From: Cocos nucifera
Taxonomy: Eukaryota; Streptophyta; Magnoliopsida; Arecales; Arecaceae
Assembly: GCA_006176705.1 (NCBI GenBank)
Contig: QRFJ01001913.1
Coordinates: 1-64,000 of the forward strand
DNA: 64,000 bases
Reading direction: 5' to 3'
Shown: one piece after another, positions 53,661 through 64,000 of the stretch
Numbering within the stretch: the first letter of the stretch is position 1
Layout of the letters: the number at the start of each line of letters is the position of its first letter
The notes under the pieces: generated by a model
Databases searched by the model: none
Seen by the model: only the letters and a program-made list of their open reading frames with translations
Told to the model about the DNA's origin: nothing
Program-made: the position numbers and the translations under genes

Positions 53661-56600
53661 CCCTACTTACCTGGCCACCCTAAAAGAACAAGAAGGAAGG
53701 TCCTTCTGGAGGTATGCTCGTTATTGAGTCTAACCTTATGGTTTCTTCTACATCCAGTTGGGTGCTTGACTCTGGATTCTAGTGCTCATCCTATGCACTT
53801 CTATGCAGGGTCTTGAGGATAGCAGAGAGGCTGAGGGATGGAGACATGATCCTACGCATTGGTAATGGAGCAAGAGTTGCTGCAGTAGGCCGGTGGGAAC
53901 ATACCCTCTGCGATTACCATCTGGTTTAGACTTAGTTTTAAAAAGACTGTTATTATGTGCCTGCAGCTAGCAGGAATTTGATTTCTGTTTCATGCTTAGC
54001 ACAAGAAGGTTATGTGATCACCTTCTTTAAGGACCATTGTAACATTCTTTATGAAAGAAATAAAATTGCAAATGGTTTCCTTATTAATGGTCTTTATCAG
54101 CTACATATTGATGTACCTGTTCTAACTATCGAGCAAAATGTGAATGCCAAACGACCTAGGGATAGTCCAAACGACAGATATCTATGGCACCTGAGATTAG
54201 GTCATATAGCAGAAGATAGGATCAACAAATTGGAGAAAAATGGGCTATTGAGTCCATTGACTTTCCGAGTCATATCCAACTTGTGAATCCTATCTTCAAG
54301 GCAAAATGACTAAACTCCCTTTTGTTGGACATGGGGAGAGGGCCACAGATCTCCTTGCCCTAGTACATACTGATGTGTGCGGCCCATTTGATGTGCCGGC
54401 TAGAGGCAATTTTGTCTACTTCATTACCTTTACCGATGATCTGTCTAGGTATGGGTATGTGTATCTTATGAGACACAAGTCTGAAGCCTTTGAAAAGTTC
54501 AAAGAATTCAGACATGAAGTAGAAAAACAAACTGAAAAACCCATTAAGGTTCTTCGATCAGATCGAGGAGGTGAATACCTTAGCCGGAAATTCCTAGACT
54601 ATCTTAAGAAAAATGGCATAGTCTCTCAATGGACTCCACTAGGAACACCTCAACTCAATGGGGTTTCAGAATGGAGAAATCGAACTCTATTGGATATGGT
54701 TCGATCCATGATGAGCTTCACAGACCTCCCTGATTTTCTTTGGGGACACTCATTGTTAACTTCAATCTATCTACTGAACAAGGTTCCCTCTAAAACCGTT
54801 CCTACCACACCGTATGAGATATGGCACGGTAAGAAACCAAGTCTGAGTCATCTCAGAATTTGGGGTTGTCCGGCTCATGTCAAAAGACAACAAGCGGACA
54901 AGTTAGAGTTTAGGTCCTTCAGAGCTCGATTCATAGGATATCCTAAATAGTCATTAGGATACTATTTCTACATTCCAGAAGACCATAATGTGATTGTGAG
55001 TCGACATGCCATCTTTCTTGAAAAATAGTTTATTCAAGATAGCGGCATTGGAAAACAGATCAAGCTTGATGAGAAAGTCTCACAAGCAGAACGAGCTAAG
55101 GACCAAGTGGAACCAAATCAGGTTGAGCCAATAAGAACACTACCTCCTCCACCTCGTAGATCGGAAAGAGTTTCCCGTCCCCCTGAAAGATACTTAGGTA
55201 TTATTTTAGAGGATGTAGAGGAAATATTCCTCATAGGTAATGGTGCTCATGGTGATGATCCCAAAACCTACAACGAGGCGATATCAGATATCGACTCCGA
55301 GAAATGGCTTGAGGCAATGAAGTCAGAAATTGACTCGATGCACTCAAACCAAGTCTGGACCTTGGTAGATCCACCAGAAGGTATAGTACCTATTGGGTGT
55401 AAATGGATCTTCAAGAGAAAGATTGGTGCAGATGGAAATGTGGAGACATTCAAGGCTAGACTTGGTGGCAAAAGGTTATAGTCAACGCGAAGGCATTGAC
55501 TATCAGGATACCTTTTCCCCGGTAGCTATGCTAAAATCCATCCGCACATTGCTTGCCGTTGCAGCCTATTTCGATTATGAAATATGGCAAATGGACGTGA
55601 AAACGGCATTCCTAAATGGATATCTTGAGGAAGATATCTATATGGAACAGTCGCTAGGTTTCACATCCAGTGATACTGATCACAAGGTTTGCAAGCTGCA
55701 AAGGTCCATATATGGACTTAAGCAAGCATCTCGGAGCTGGAACACTCGTTTCAATGATGTGATCAAAAAGTTTGGTTTCATCAAAAATGAAGAGGAACCA
55801 TGTGTTTTCAAAAGGGTCAGTGGGAGCGCTGTTGTCTTCCTCGTATTGTACGTGGATGACATCCTCCTTATTGGGAATGATATTCCCATGTTGACATCAG
55901 TCAAGATGTGGTTGTCCAAGGAATTCTCCATGAAAGACCTAGGTGAAGCATCCTTTATTCTAGGAATTAAGGTCTATAGGGATAGACCGAATAGGATGCT
56001 AGGACTTTCACAGAAGATGTACATAGAGGAAGTACTAAAGAGGTTTAGTATGGAAAACTCTAAGAGGGGATTAATACCCTTCAGACATGGTATTCATCTT
56101 TCCAAGAAGATGTGCCCCAGCACACCTGAGGAAATAGAACGCATGAGCAAGATCCCTTATGCTTCTGCAATAGGGAGCCTCATGTATGCCATGCTATGTA
56201 CACGACCTGATATAGCCCATGCTGTGAGTGTCACAAGCAGATATCAGTCAAATCCAGGTGAAGAACACTGGACTTCTGTGAAATGTATCCTTAAGTACTT
56301 GAGAAGAACTAAGGATATGATGTTGGTCTTTGGTAACGGAGAACTCCTAAGTTCAAGGATACACAGACTCGGACTTCATGTCTGATATAGATGATCGAAA
56401 GTCGACATCTGGAAGTCTGTTTGTGTGCAATGGTGGAGCTGTCAGCTGGAAGAGTTCCAAGCAAACTGTGATAGCAGATTCCACCATGGAAGCAGAATAT
56501 ATCGCTGCATCAGAGGCTGCGAAAGGAAGCATTCTGGTACAAGAAGTTTGCTGCAGAAATTGGAGTAATGCCATCAGATGCCATTCCTCTATTACTGCGA

Positions 56601-56833
56601 CAACAATGGCGCCATAGCCCTTGCTAAGGAGCCGAGGTCTCACCAGAAAATCCAAGCACATTGAGCGGCGATACCACCTCATCCGCGATTACCTCGAGAA
56701 GGATTACGTCGAGGTCAAGAGAGTCAACTCCGCAGATAATGTGGCAGACCCACTTACAAAGCCGTTGGGACAACAGAAGATCGAAGCCCACCTTGAGAAG
56801 ATGGGACTTAGACTTGTAGCCAATTGGCTTTAG
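53661..56833 (+). pseudogene. E5 copia pol, broken but with all domains
   Basis: Protease near 53,755-53,780 (WVLDS, then a frameshift), integrase 53,957-55,025 with the zinc-binding WHLRLGH segment, HTDVCGPF, SDRGGEY and NGVSEWRNRT, RT from about 55,200 with YVDD at 55,849-55,860, and RNase H with STMEAEYIA near 56,485 and CDNNGAIA near 56,597, ending at TAG 56,831-56,833. Defects: frameshifts near 53,770, 53,890, 54,265, 55,463, 56,348, 56,523, 56,592 and 56,648, a private TAG at 54,948-54,950, and the family TAG at 55,026-55,028. The RT block is open for over 300 codons, so decay is recent, but the element cannot make the polyprotein in one frame. Confidence 0.93.
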
Positions 56834-56835
56834 GA

Positions 56836-56847
56836 CAAGTGGGAGAT
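56836..56847 (+). other. E5 polypurine tract
   Basis: CAAGTGGGAGAT, next to the 3' LTR start TGTTAG. Confidence 0.8.
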
Positions 56848-59148
56848 TGTTAGATATATGTGCCCTAGAAGCCAGAATTGGCTGACACTTGTAATACACT
56901 TCTAGGGGCAAAATTATAATTTTGACTATAATCAATAAAATGGGTTATTTTCTATCACATATGTGTATTTAGTGTCTGTGATACATCCTTTGAGTTAATG
57001 GTAATGATAATTCATATTTTCAAGAGTTGAAAATTTAAGACATGAATAATCATTATTAACTCATAAAATGCTCCCCGACCATAGGATCATCACGAGGATG
57101 GTGATTGATCCGGAAGGTTGGTGTACAATCGCTTCTCTTTAGTAGATGAGTCTTGAGTCTACGGTGTGGAGACACCGGAGCGAGAGTACAGGTACTCGTT
57201 AGAGAACGAGGGCACTGAGCGTGACCACCTCGAGTAGTCATTAGGAAGTCTACCTTCTCGTCAATGACTGACTCGATGCTGCAGTAGGTGTGTCTGGTTC
57301 TTTGACCTGAGATGCATCGGCAGTTCACCTTGAGGGTGTTATAGTTTGACTACACCATTACTCGGTCTCCTAGCCATATGGAACCCTGAGGTGTATGTTG
57401 GCTATGAGCATGTTCATTGTAGGAACTGGATTGCATCAAGATGGAATCTATCTACCTCGGTGGTAGAGGAGCAGCCCTATGATGATCATGAGAATCAAGT
57501 CCAGAAGCCCATGGCCATGGCAGAGTGAAATAATAGAAAGAGTTTCTATTTAGGTTTTCACATCGGACTTGAATCGAATGATTACATCATATGACAGAGA
57601 ACTAGGGTTTGACGAGTTCACCTTAACCCTAATCTGATCGGGGCTCAAGATAGAAGAACTTAATCACACAGGTAGCTGCACCAAGAGGTTCGCATTCAGC
57701 TCTGATGGGTTGCCACCATATACTGCTAGGTGTCACTGGTGGATTTTGGGAGCAATTAGAATGATTTAGATGATCGATCATTCTAGCTGTTCGAATCAGA
57801 AGAGTTCTGATCCATCGAAAGGAGTTTCGATGATGTCGATGATAGAGATCATGACATATCCCATTACCATACAGAACTGAACCTAACTGGGTCACACAAA
57901 CAAGGGTTTGAATCTGGTGATCATCAATTGAACTGATCTAGTTCAATTGATCTGAATGAGATTCAATTAGGTTCAAGAAAATCGTGCTAGCACTCGATTG
58001 AACCTAACGTTCTTCTTTTACTATCATAAATAAGTTGTCCTGACTGAGCCAAAGGAGTTTGTGCTCGATCAGAGGCCTTCACTATGGTCTGACTGGAGGT
58101 TGTCCAAGTCAGAAAAGGGTTGTCTTATTTTGTAAGACAATACCTGCCATTTTTGGTCACCTGCCATTTCTCGTCCTTTGACTTTGGTCAAAAGTTGACC
58201 TTTGACTGGTCAAATGTTGACCATTGACACTTTGACTTTTGTCCACGTGTCATGCACCTATTGGAGAGCTGGTGGGGGCCTTTGTCCCCCTGCCAGAACC
58301 TGGCAAGGAGGAGGGCGCACGCCACCCTTAGGCGTGTGCCCAAGTTGGAGGCGCCCAGGAGTCCTTGTTGGACAAGGGACTCCATCTCCCTTTTTGGATT
58401 TCCAATTAGAGTTCTACCTAAGAATCCAAGTTTGACTGGTCTTAGGCGCCCTCTAAGGAGGAATCCAGGGGACTCTATTCCCACCAATCAGATTTAGATC
58501 TGATTTCACAAAGGGTTGTGATTGGTTGGGAGGAAGAGGAGTTGGATCACGCTTAGTCTATAAATAAGACCCTGCGCCCAACTCAGATTCAATGCTAATG
58601 CAATTAGAATAGAGATTTCCCACGCCCCAAGGCTGCCTCTCCCCTCTTCCTCCACGCCTAAACTTCTCCTCCTTCTCCTCTCCACGTCCAAAAGAGTTTT
58701 GGACTTAGGTTGGTGCATTCCAGATCAAAAGAAAGGCGATCAAAAGAAGAAGGCTGCACTGCTGCAAAGGACGACTGCTGATCTTCAAAAGGAGTTTTGA
58801 AGATCCTCCAGATCAGATCCAGATCTGATTTTTGGAGGCGTGATAGAGAAGAAGAGGATCTCTAGATCCAACCTGAGTGGATACCGGTAGAGGCCAGGTG
58901 CTTGCGTGGCTAGATCCAGAACCTTCCGCTACAATCAGGATCATCTACAGGGTAATAGGATTACCCAAATCAGGTAAATTAAATTTAATTTAATTTATCT
59001 TATTTTATTTTATTTATTAAAATAATAAGAATCAGATCTGAAACATATCAAGATCTGATTGGGATCAAGAGAATAATTTTTTGAAATATATCTCTTGATC
59101 TGATCAGATCTGGACGAACCTGGACCGGGAAATCAGGATTTCCCTTCA
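56848..59148 (+). repeat. E5 3' LTR
   Basis: 2,301 bp, TGTTAG...CCTTCA. TTGAC cluster 58,176-58,237, TATAAATAA 58,559-58,567, inverted repeat 57,923-57,951. Confidence 0.95.
58176..58237 (+). promoter_or_regulatory. W-box-like cluster in E5 3' LTR
   Basis: Same spacing and order of TTGAC and GGTCAAA cores as in the 5' LTR, about 320 bp before the TATA box; could drive read-out transcription into the gypsy antisense ORF remnant on the same strand. Confidence 0.55.
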
Positions 59149-59153
59149 ACAGC
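59149..59153. repeat. Right target-site duplication of E5 (ACAGC)
   Basis: Perfect match to 48,656-48,660. Confidence 0.92.
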
Positions 59154-59520
59154 AAGGTGGCTCGACTTCAATAATGGCTCACCGACAGCTATCAATCTGG
59201 CACCAGTAGGGACTCAGAGGAGATTGCTTTTTTGAAGAGGATCGTGAGCGAACTCTCAAAATCAATCAAAACTAAGAAAGCCAAAGTTCAACAATTAAAG
59301 CTTCAGTTGGTTTGTAGATAACAAGCCATCAAAGATGCTGAAGCTAAAACTAAAGTTCTGAGGAAAAGACTATGGACATCAGAAAAAAATTATCAGAGGG
59401 CTGATAGGATATTCCATGATAACCTGATGAGAAGAAAGGAGCTCGAGGAAGAGATTGTTAGCCTAAAAGAATCTTTAGTAATGGCCAACAGTCCAAAGTC
59501 TGAGGAATCAGATTTCTCTT
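59154..59520 (+). pseudogene. Antisense ORF region, second coiled-coil block, right of E5
   Basis: Continues the frame interrupted at 48,660. After a TAA near 59,179 it reads EEIAFLKRIVSELSKSIKTK, one stop near 59,317, then a Lys/Glu/Arg-rich coiled coil (AEAKTKVLRKRLW ... RRKELEEEIVSLKESL) ending at TAG 59,518-59,520. This is the C-terminal end of the extra ORF, convergent with the G2 pol that ends at 60,904 on the other strand. Confidence 0.6.
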
Positions 59521-60119
59521 AGAACTTTGGCTTTTTCTTTCTTACATTTATAACCAATCTTACAGACCATCATTTTATACTTAACTTTGATTTAATGAAA
59601 TGATACCTTTCTTTATTTTCACTCTATGTGAGTTGAATACCTGTTGATATCTCCGATTTTCTTCTCTCCCCCTCTTCTTCTTCTTCTTCCTTTTTTTTGA
59701 TTTTTTGGAGTGGTCTTGCGGACCTCGACCTTCTAATGTACCTTGATTTCAGTAAAGGAATGCTTTCCTCAATCATCTTTTTCACTTTGCTTAGATTATT
59801 TTGATATCCCTTGGTTCCTCTATTTTCTCCATATTATTTTCTATTGGAATGGTTGTTGAAGATTGACTTTTCTCCTATCTTTTCATAATTGAAGATCTTT
59901 ATCTATGCTCGATTGAGGTTATCCTTCTATTTTTAACTTAATTAATTTTCCTTGGTCCCCTTGTCACAATGAGGTCCTCCCCTACTCTTGATGAGGTCGG
60001 CCTTTACTTTGCCCTCCCATCAAAATGAGGTCCTCCTCCTATTCCTGATGGAGTAGGTTTTACTTTTGCCAAGGTCGAGTCCTCTTCCCATCTTGGTTAA
60101 TTGAAAGTCTTTGTTTGCA
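59521..60119. other. Spacer between antisense ORF and tandem repeat
   Basis: About 600 bp. Has a CTT microsatellite (near 59,665-59,685) and, from about 59,930, degenerate GATGAGGTC.TCC units that grade into the 115-bp array. No supported gene. Confidence 0.5.
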
Positions 60120-60830
60120 TCAGGATGAGGTTCTCCTCCTGTTCCCATTAGTGCGTAGGGGCTCGACAAGGTTGTTGATAGGGGCCTCTCCCCTTTTCCG
60201 ATTTTAAATAATTGGAGGTCTTTATCTTGCTCAATTAGGATGAGGTTCTCCTCCTATTCCTAATAGGACTGTAGGAACACATAAAGACCGTTGAAAGGGC
60301 CTCTCCCCTCATCTCATCTTAGATTAACGAGATCTTTGCTTTTCTCAAGTTAGGATGAGATTTTTCTCTTATTCCTAATAGAGCTATAGGGACACATAAG
60401 GATTGTTGGAAGGACCTCTCCTCTCATCTTATCTTAGATTAATGAGGTCTTCACTTTGCTCAAGTTAGAATGAGGTTCTCCTCCTATTCCTAATAGGGCA
60501 GGAGGGGCGCATAAAGGTTGTTGGAAAGGCCTCTCCCCTCATCTCATCTTAGATTAACAAGACCTTCGCTTTGCTTAAGTTAGGATAAGGTTCTCTTTCT
60601 ATTCCTAATAGGACAGTAAGGGTGCATAAGAGCCATTGGAAGGATCTCTCCTCTCATCTCATCTTAGATTAACGAGGCCTTCGCTTTGCTCTAGTTAGGA
60701 TGAAGTTCTTCTCCTATTCCTAATAGGGTAGTAAAGATGCATAAGGATCGTTGGAAGAGCCTCTCCCCTCATCTCATCTTAAATTAACGAGGTCGTCACT
60801 TTGTTTTCAAATAAAGTTCGGTTGAGTCAT
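60120..60830. repeat. 115-bp tandem repeat of G2
   Basis: CTTAGATTAA marks at 60,318, 60,433, 60,548, 60,663 and 60,778: exactly 115 bp each time. At least five clear units plus degenerate ones on the left. Each unit also carries TAGGATGAGG.TCTCCTCC and ATTCCTAATAGG. Lies between the convergent pol and antisense ORF. Tandem repeats in this zone are known from Tat-lineage elements. Confidence 0.92.
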
Positions 60831-60903
60831 TTTCTATCATTATACAATTTTGCACCAAGAGATAGAGATATTGAAAAGAAAAAAATTTATTAAAGTAAGA
60901 TTA

Positions 60904-63900
60904 CTAATAATACATTCGCAAGTTCTCCGAATTTTAGGATCGCGGGAGTGTTGCCCCTCCAAGCTTCTTCAAATAATAAGTTTCAAGCCGGATGACCTCT
61001 TTGACTTTATATGGGCCTTCCCAATTTGGTGCAAGCTTTTCTTGATCCTGAGGTTGTGAAACAGCCACTCGCCGATGTACCAAGTCTTTCATTTTGAATA
61101 CTTTACCTCTGACCTTTGAGTTGTAGTAGCGAGATACTTTCTATTTGTAGGATGGCATCCAAAGCCGAGCTTCTTCCCTCTTTTTTTCCAACAAGTTAAG
61201 GTTAGTCCTAAGATCTTGTGAGTTCTGCCGCTCATTAAATGCCACAGCTCGTGCCGATGGAAGTTTGAGTTCTATTAGGATGACTGTCTCTATTTCGAAG
61301 GCCAAGGCGAATGGAGTCTCTCCAGTTGGCAATCTTTAGATCGTTCAGTAATCTCAGAGTACATGATAGAGCTCATCTACCCAAGTTTTCTTTGCTTTCT
61401 TGAGTCTTTCCTTGATTCCTTGCAGTAGAATTCTATTGGTTACCTTGGCCTCACCATTTTGCTGTGGATGGGCCACTGATGTAAAATTATGAGAAATGTT
61501 CAAGTCATCACAGAACTTGATAAATTTGCTCCAGCAAACTATCGTCCATTATCCATTATGAGGATCTAGGGTAAGCCGAATCTGCAAACATTGGATTGCC
61601 AGATGAAGTCCTGCATTTTAGCTTCAATAATCTTTGCCAGGGGTTCGGCTTTGACCCACTTTGCGAAGTAATCAATTACCACCAGGAGAAATTTTTATTG
61701 TCCGGATGCCATGGGAAAGGGCCCGAGTACGTCCATTTCCCACTGCACAAATAGTCATAAGGCACTTAGGGGGGTAAGCTCAGATGCTGGTTATCTTTGA
61801 ATGTTTGCATTTCTTTGGCATTGATCATATTTTCTGACATACTCTATAGAATCATTATACATTGTTGGCCAATAGTAACCCTACTGAAGTATCTTATGAG
61901 ATAAGGATCGAGCTCCCAAATGACTCCCGTAGATTCCTTCATGTACTTCCCGTAATGCAAAGTCAGCTTTGGAGGGTCGGAGGCATTTTAAGAGGAGCAA
62001 TGAATATGACCTTTTGTATAAGTTGCCTTCATAGAGAACATACTGGAAGGCCTGATTCTATAATTTTCGAGCTTCTTTTAGATCATGGGGCAGAACTCCA
62101 TCATTGAGATAAGTGAGCAGTGGGTCAATCCAGCTTGGTTCATGCTCAACCTACATCACAGACTATGGTTCTTCCAAACTTGGGCATTTCAAGACTTCAA
62201 AGAAGACTCCCTTAGGTAGTTCGGCTGGAGCTAGTGTGGTCAATTTAGAGAGAAGGTCGACCCTAGCATTTTCTGTTCTTGGAATCTATTGAATGCTAAA
62301 GTTGCTAAAGGCCGGAGTTAAGTTCTTTACTTTCTTAAGATATTTTATCATGCTTCCTTTTCGAGCTTCGTAATTACCACTAACTTGTTCGACCACTAAT
62401 TGAGAAATACTATAAGCTTGTAGTCGATCCACTTTTAACTCTTTAGCTATCCTTAATCCTGCTATCAGAGCTTCATATTCGACTCCATTGTTAGTTATCG
62501 GGAACTCAAAGCGCAATGCGTATTTGGCAATGACTCTCTCCGGGTTTACCAAGATCAACCCAGCACTTGCGCCCAAAGCATTAGATGAGCCATCCACATA
62601 CAAGGCCCAAAAGCCTTCAAGAAGATCAGCACTTTCTTCATTAGAGCTCGGTTGTAGCCACGGAATGCTGACTTCATTCTGTTCAAGTTTGGCCTTATCT
62701 AGGATAGTGCATTCTACTACGAAATTTGCTAGTATTTGGATTTTGATCGACGATCAAGGTTGGAATTTGATGTCGAATTCTGTAAGTTCAATTGCCCATT
62801 TTGTGATTCTTTCAGAGGCATCTGCTCGATGAAGAACTACCTTGATTGGTTGATCAATGAGGAGGATTATGGTGTGCCCCTAAAAATAAGGTCCGAGTCT
62901 ACGGGCTACAATTAGTATAGCATAAGTTAGTTTTTCTAGCTTAGTATACCTGATCTCGATGTTCCTCAAGATTTGGTTTATGTAGTAGATCGACAATTGC
63001 ACTTTCGCCTCTTCCTTGACTAGGATTGCTATAAGGGTTGCTAGAGAGACTGTCAGGTACAAAAATAATTCTTCTTCGAGTTCAAGCTTGGCCAGTAGGA
63101 GAGGTAAGCCGAGGTAGCTTTTGAGTTCTCCAAATGTCTATGGACATTTAGTATCCCAGCAGAAGTTTCTAGGCTGTTTGAGGACTCGAAAGAAGGGCAT
63201 ACATCGCTCGACCGACTTTGAGATAAAGTGGTTCAAGATCGCCCCCTTTTTGGTTAGGTGCTGAACTTTTTTTATCAATTTTAGAGCGGTCATCTCTTGA
63301 ATGACCCAAATTTTCTCTGAATTTGCCTTAATTTCATATCTCAACACCATGAACCCTAAGAATTTTTTTGAAGTTACACCAAGGACTCATTTGGTAGGAT
63401 TTAACTTCATCCTATGCTTTCAGAGAGTGCTGAGGATCTCTTCAAGATCGCCTATGTGATTTGCTGAGGTTTGGCTCTTGATAATCATGTCATCTACATA
63501 TACCTCCATATTGCAATCGATCTGCTCCTTGAAGATCTTATTGACCAACCGCTGGTATGTTGCTCCTACATTTTTTAGTCCAAAAGGCATGACCCTGTAA
63601 TAATAGAGACCATGGTCAGTAATAAAAGTAGCTTTTTTTCTCATCTTCTGGTGCCATCCGAATTTGGTTATAGCCGAAAAAGGCATCCATGAAAGTGAGA
63701 AGTTCGTGGCCTGAGGTTGCATCCACTAGTTGATCGATTCTAGGTAGGGGATAGCTATCTTTTGGACTAGCCTTATTCAACTTTTTGAAGTCTATGCACA
63801 TCCTCCACCTGCCATTCACCTTCTTGACAAGGACCACATTCGAAACCTAGCTTAGATAGGAGACTTCTTGGATGAATCTAGCCTTGAGGAGCTTCTCAAC

Positions 63901-64000
63901 TTCTTTTGCAATTGCCTTCTGTCTCTCTGGGGCATGGCTGTGCACCTTTTTCTTTATCGACCGATGCGTGGGATCAACAGCCAGACGATGTTTCATAACT
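60904..64000 (-). pseudogene. G2: Tat-lineage Ty3/gypsy pol (RT, two RNases H, integrase), runs off the window
   Basis: Minus-strand pol. From high to low coordinate: RT with WRMCIDFKKLNKASPKDSYPLP (63,837 down), FMDAFFGYNQI and YVDD (complement of 63,489-63,500); native RNase H with YYINQILRNIE and EKLTYAILIVARRLGPYF (63,062-62,880); a second RNase H with YVDGSSNALGASAGL and NNGVEYEALIAGLR (62,603-62,286); a degraded integrase core (about 61,850-61,500); the integrase C-terminal half with GETPFALAFEIE (61,332-61,141) and a NWEGPYKV fold ending at TAG (complement of 60,904-60,906). The second, archaeal-type RNase H is the hallmark of the Tat group. Frameshifts near 63,640, 63,350 and in the integrase make it a pseudogene. 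Gag and protease lie beyond 64,000. Confidence 0.92.

Larger units (their letters stand above)
48661..59148 (+). mobile_element. E5: complete Ty1/copia retrotransposon, 10,488 bp
   Basis: The cleanest member of the family: LTRs of 2,313 and 2,301 bp, perfect 5-bp target duplication, exact PBS, full gag-pol order and polypurine tract. It sits inside the second coiled-coil block of the gypsy antisense ORF, so it is younger than that element. The LTRs differ by a few percent by eye, more in the last 600 bp. The long LTRs fit an Angela- or Tork-like copia lineage, but that lineage call is tentative. Confidence 0.95.

Noticed and set aside
57056..57328. About 90-codon antisense ORF near the LTR start (also 48,874-49,140)
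   Set aside because: Same reason; broken in other LTR copies and no protein-like features.
61862..62107. Plus-strand 81-codon ORF within G2 pol
   Set aside because: Shadow of the minus-strand gypsy integrase/RNase H region; the minus strand has the family motifs.

Overview
This 64 kb window is plant nuclear DNA made almost entirely of nested LTR retrotransposons. I see no intact host gene, rRNA, tRNA, CRISPR array or bacterial-type operon. The plant assignment rests on three things: a plant-type primer-binding site (TGGTATCAGAGCC, initiator Met-tRNA), Ty1/copia elements with a UBN2-type Gag, and a Tat-lineage Ty3/gypsy element with a second RNase H and an antisense extra ORF. The species cannot be read from the sequence; a monocot such as a palm is only a guess.

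Five copies of one copia family are present (LTR about 2.3 kb, full element about 10.5 kb). E1 is on the minus strand, at 1-2,196 and 12,847-17,946, split by E2. E2 is on the plus strand at 2,197-12,846. E3 is minus at 19,059-29,842, E4 is minus at 32,899-43,741, and E5 is plus and complete at 48,661-59,148. Each reads LTR - PBS - about 1.9 kb non-coding leader - gag - zinc knuckle - protease - integrase - reverse transcriptase - RNase H - polypurine tract - LTR. All are pseudogenes. Some stop codons are shared between copies, so they are older than the copies themselves.

The second family is a Tat-lineage gypsy element on the minus strand. G2 runs from the right edge of the window down to about 60,900 as pol, then a 115-bp tandem repeat at 60,120-60,830, then a convergent plus-strand extra ORF at 46,088-59,520, into which E5 inserted with a perfect 5-bp target duplication (ACAGC). 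G1 (29,843-32,866) is a truncated second copy of pol plus the tandem repeat. A third piece of the tandem repeat lies at 43,742-44,301. A solo LTR of another element sits at the same point in the 5' LTRs of E3 and E4.

E3 with its flanks and E4 with its flanks are versions of one arrangement about 13.8 kb apart. They share the truncation point, the solo LTR, an internal LTR duplication and a PBS mutation. In long tracts they differ only by scattered single-base indels, which switch sides between the copies. That looks like unpolished long-read sequence or a false or gap-filled duplication as much as real evolution. The first 6 kb has the same texture. Coordinates inside these tracts are approximate.
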